Of a DNA stretch of 7,489 nt, positions 5,880 to 7,489 are shown in pieces. The stretch is from Lachnospiraceae bacterium (GTDB taxonomy: Bacteria > Bacillota_A > Clostridia > Lachnospirales > Lachnospiraceae): the NCBI GenBank assembly GCA_017652545.1, contig JAGCAV010000024.1, forward strand, positions 1 through 7,489, written 5' to 3'. Numbering within the stretch: the first letter of the stretch is position 1; each line of letters opens with the position of its first letter. Both the position numbers and the translations under genes were made by a program. The notes beneath the pieces were generated by a model. That model was not told where the DNA came from, ran no database searches, and was given only the letters and a program-made list of their open reading frames with translations.

Positions 5880-6942
5880 TCGCCTGCCTGATGCACTGAC
5901 ACCAGTAGGGCCGCAGAAAAGCCGGATCAGAAGGATCTTCCGGCAGCATGATCAGATTTCGGTGATCCTCATAAGCGGATCTGAAGAGCGGCAGACCGAC
6001 ATCGTCAAAGACAGGGAGGAAACTTCCTGTCTTTTTTATATAACAGGTGCGGGCGGTGGCTTTCTTCCGGTAGTGTCTGTCCACAAAGGCAGCCACACTT
6101 TTGTGGATCGCTTCATCTTCATCCGGGAGATAATAGTATTCCTGATAGTTATCGAAAAAGTGGTACATCTGTCCTTTGGTGACGGCGATCCGGAAGGAGG
6201 CTTCGCTGCCGGACAGAAGGAGACTGCCCCATTCAAAGTCCCTTTGGAGCCTGAAGGGAAACGGCAGCCCGACATGACTGGTCATCCCGAAGGTTCCTGA
6301 CCCGTTGCCGGCCGCGGCAGGCTCAGCCTGCAGGAGCTGCCTGCAGGCATACAGACCTGTGAGGGTGAGCATGCCCTGTACATCCTCCTTGTTGTGGAGA
6401 AGAAGCAGGTCCAGGCCGTTCTGCCGGGAAACGGGATCGTTCGTTTTACAGAAATCACGGTAGACACGGATCAGCTCGCCTCCGTCAAACCGGTCTTCCC
6501 GGTGGCAGTCCAGGAAAGATTCCAGTGCTTTCTGGTTCATGTGCTCAAGCCCGAGAAGCGCCCGGAACGGACGGATGTCCTGATATATGTCGACGGAACG
6601 CATGTTTTCCAGCGGGCAGGGGAGGGAACATGCGGCATAGCGTTCCTGAAGAAAGGGAAGATCAAACCGTGTTCCGTTAAAGTGGATCAGGGAAGAAAAT
6701 GGCCGGACAAATGAGGCGAACGTCATCAGAAGAACGGTCTCTTCCGCGTCGCCTTCGCTCATCCACTGCATGATCCGCCAGCCTCTTGAGGTACGCAGTG
6801 CCGCCCCGATCAGATACACCCGTGAGAAGCCTGCTTTGAACCCGGTGGTCTCGATATCGAAGAAGACACAGTCCCGTTCGGGAATTCCGATCAGGGAAAG
6901 CGCCGGGATGGAAACGGAAAGATCATACTGCCTGGTGATCAT
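5866..6942 (-). CDS. YprB-like RNase H-fold 3'-5' exonuclease (DEDD type)
   Basis: This 358-residue protein has an RNase_H_2/YprB-type exonuclease domain. The acidic motifs are CVFFDIETTGF (Asp29, Glu31), LIHFNGTRFDLPFL (Asn89, Asp94) and LLLHNKEDVQGML (His183, Asp187). SVDIYQDIRP (from residue 116) and LGLEHMNQKALESF (from 131) lie between motifs II and III, as in the family. These fit two-metal nuclease chemistry on DNA or RNA; the natural substrate is not known. The C-terminal part (about 200-358) has no motif I recognise. The open frame extends upstream to 7287, but the start at 6942 is chosen because AGGGGG lies about 7 bases before it, the family N-terminus begins just there, and the extension would cross the divergent promoter and enter the next gene. 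The last 14 bp overlap the SPFH gene, and codons about 302-312 coincide with a + strand terminator. Confidence 0.88.
   Translation of the reverse strand: MITRQYDLSVSIPALSLIGIPERDCVFFDIETTGFKAGFSRVYLIGAALRTSRGWRIMQWMSEGDAEETVLLMTFASFVRPFSSLIHFNGTRFDLPFLQERYAACSLPCPLENMRSVDIYQDIRPFRALLGLEHMNQKALESFLDCHREDRFDGGELIRVYRDFCKTNDPVSRQNGLDLLLLHNKEDVQGMLTLTGLYACRQLLQAEPAAAGNGSGTFGMTSHVGLPFPFRLQRDFEWGSLLLSGSEASFRIAVTKGQMYHFFDNYQEYYYLPDEDEAIHKSVAAFVDRHYRKKATARTCYIKKTGSFLPVFDDVGLPLFRSAYEDHRNLIMLPEDPSDPAFLRPYWCQCIRQAISGG
6007..6037 (+). terminator. Intrinsic terminator of the SPFH gene, embedded antisense in the exonuclease gene
   Basis: AAAGACAGG (6007-6015) pairs with CCTGTCTTT (6026-6034), and three further pairs (one G-T) close on a GAAA tetraloop (6019-6022). 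The T-run TTTTTT occupies 6032-6037. This is a strong, classical rho-independent terminator for + strand transcription, about 130 bases past the SPFH stop. On the minus strand the stem is followed only by TTTGACG, so it should not stop the exonuclease transcript efficiently. Confidence 0.85.
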
Positions 6943-6994
6943 AGCCAGCCCCCTGTCATCCGCAATGCAAAACTGTCTGTACTTTACGGGTCTG

Positions 6995-7024
6995 ATTGTA
7001 ATACACGGGCCGGAAGTTTGCCAG
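6995..7024 (-). promoter_or_regulatory. Candidate promoter of the YprB-like gene
   Basis: On the minus strand, CTGGCA (7024-7019) is followed after 18 bases by TACAAT (7000-6995). Transcription would start near 6988, about 46 bases before the chosen ATG. Hexamer matches are 4/6 and 5/6. No better candidate was seen in the 241-bp divergent gap, and the position supports the short start over the upstream in-frame extension. Confidence 0.45.
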
Positions 7025-7073
7025 CTGATTTCGGAAAACACCGTTTTTTGTTCCTGACAGGATGAAACGTACT

Positions 7074-7102
7074 TTGTGGAACAGGGAGATATATGATATA
7101 CT
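7074..7102 (+). promoter_or_regulatory. Extended -10 promoter of the nucleotidyltransferase gene
   Basis: TTGTGG (7074-7079) and TATACT (7097-7102) are 17 bases apart, and TG at 7094-7095 gives the extended form TGnTATACT, as for the SPFH gene promoter. Transcription would start near 7109, leaving a leader of about 75 nt. A short hairpin, TACGG/CCGTA (7142-7158), lies before the ribosome-binding site. Confidence 0.6.
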
Positions 7103-7183
7103 TTGCGCAAATCAACCCGGTCGTTCCGGAATGAATAAAAATACGGGAAGGAACCGTACAAAACCTGGAAGGAGGATATCAGC

Positions 7184-7489
7184 ATGAAGAAAAAACCGGT
7201 GCTTGTGATCATGGCTGCCGGGATGGGCAGCAGGTTCGGAGGAATGAAACAGATCGAGTCGGTGGATGAGAAGGGACACATCATCATGGACTATTCGATC
7301 AGTGATGCCGCCGCTGCCGGTTTTGAAGAGGTGGTTTTTATTATCAAGCGCGAGACCCTGGATATCTTCCGGGAAGCAGTGGGAGACCGCACTTCCGAAA
7401 AGATGCGCGTTTCCTACGCGTTTCAGGAGATTACGGATCTGCCGGAGGGGTTCTCTGTTCCGGAAGGCAGAAAGAAACCCTGGGGAACA
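7184..7489 (+). CDS. Sugar-phosphate nucleotidyltransferase-like protein, N-terminal part (3' end outside window)
   Basis: The first 102 residues of a protein run off the right edge. The start is decided by a strong GGAAGGAGG ending about 8 bases before the ATG. Residues 7-23 read LVIMAAGMGSRFGGMKQ, the nucleotide-binding Gly-rich loop with Arg and Lys that is characteristic of NTP-transferase-fold enzymes activating sugar phosphates (or related compounds) with NTPs. The visible part ends KKPWGT, matching the PWGT-G/A-H segment after the second beta strands in these families. The sugar or alcohol phosphate it uses cannot be told from this part; downstream neighbours would help. It is transcribed divergently from the exonuclease gene. 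Confidence 0.88.
   Translation, partial: MKKKPVLVIMAAGMGSRFGGMKQIESVDEKGHIIMDYSISDAAAAGFEEVVFIIKRETLDIFREAVGDRTSEKMRVSYAFQEITDLPEGFSVPEGRKKPWGT

Noticed and set aside
7031..7056. CGG...CCGTTTTTT as a terminator upstream of the nucleotidyltransferase promoter
   Set aside because: The stem next to the T-run is only about 3 bp, and no + strand gene lies upstream to be terminated.
6943..7287. N-terminal extension of the YprB-like frame (115 more codons, minus strand)
   Set aside because: The extension has no family similarity, crosses both divergent promoters and overlaps the start of the nucleotidyltransferase gene; AGGGGG before 6942 marks a better start.
1..7489. Defence system, prophage, transposon or biosynthetic cluster
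   Set aside because: All recognised genes are housekeeping or stress functions with similar codon use; no integrase, transposase, toxin-antitoxin, nuclease-helicase set or CRISPR repeat pattern was seen.

Overview
The window (about 7.5 kb, moderately high GC) reads as an ordinary chromosomal segment of an anaerobic Gram-positive bacterium, most likely class Clostridia (Lachnospiraceae-like). This is inferred from strong AGGAGG-type ribosome binding sites, a rubredoxin-fused flavodiiron protein, a MetA-type homoserine acyltransferase with the acetyl-CoA signature, a YprB-type exonuclease and a long-form PurC. I see no transposase, phage gene, CRISPR array, tRNA or rRNA.

Layout, left to right. 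(1) The last 256 codons of a P-type Ca2+-transporting ATPase (+) enter from the left edge. (2) A 214-bp convergent gap separates it from purC (-). Each of the two stop codons runs directly into a block of 7-base repeats, and the two blocks face each other as an inverted repeat around a probable bidirectional terminator. (3) metA and purC (both -) are 20 bp apart and form a likely operon with a good sigma-70-type promoter. (4) A 322-bp divergent region holds back-to-back promoters for metA (-) and for the next gene (+), a dyad-symmetric candidate operator between them, and a heavily structured 5' leader of about 139 nt on the + side. (5) A flavodiiron protein with a C-terminal rubredoxin domain (+) carries a twin-arginine (Tat) signal sequence, which is unusual because this family is normally cytoplasmic. 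(6) A 180-bp gap holds an extended -10 promoter and a 9-bp-stem leader hairpin ahead of an SPFH/band-7 (stomatin-like) membrane protein (+). (7) That gene overlaps by 14 bp the end of a convergent YprB-like RNase H-fold exonuclease (-). A textbook intrinsic terminator for the + strand lies inside the exonuclease coding sequence. (8) A 241-bp divergent region holds a candidate promoter for the exonuclease and a better one for a sugar-phosphate nucleotidyltransferase-like gene (+) that runs off the right edge.

Functionally the genes are mostly independent housekeeping functions: ion export, methionine and purine biosynthesis, O2/NO detoxification, membrane organisation, nucleic-acid processing and nucleotide-sugar activation. 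No multi-gene defence or secondary-metabolite system is visible. The most interesting signals are the Tat-tagged flavodiiron protein with its switch-like leader, the heptamer inverted repeats at paired stop codons, and the terminator embedded in an opposing gene. All promoter, operator and RNA-structure calls were made by eye.
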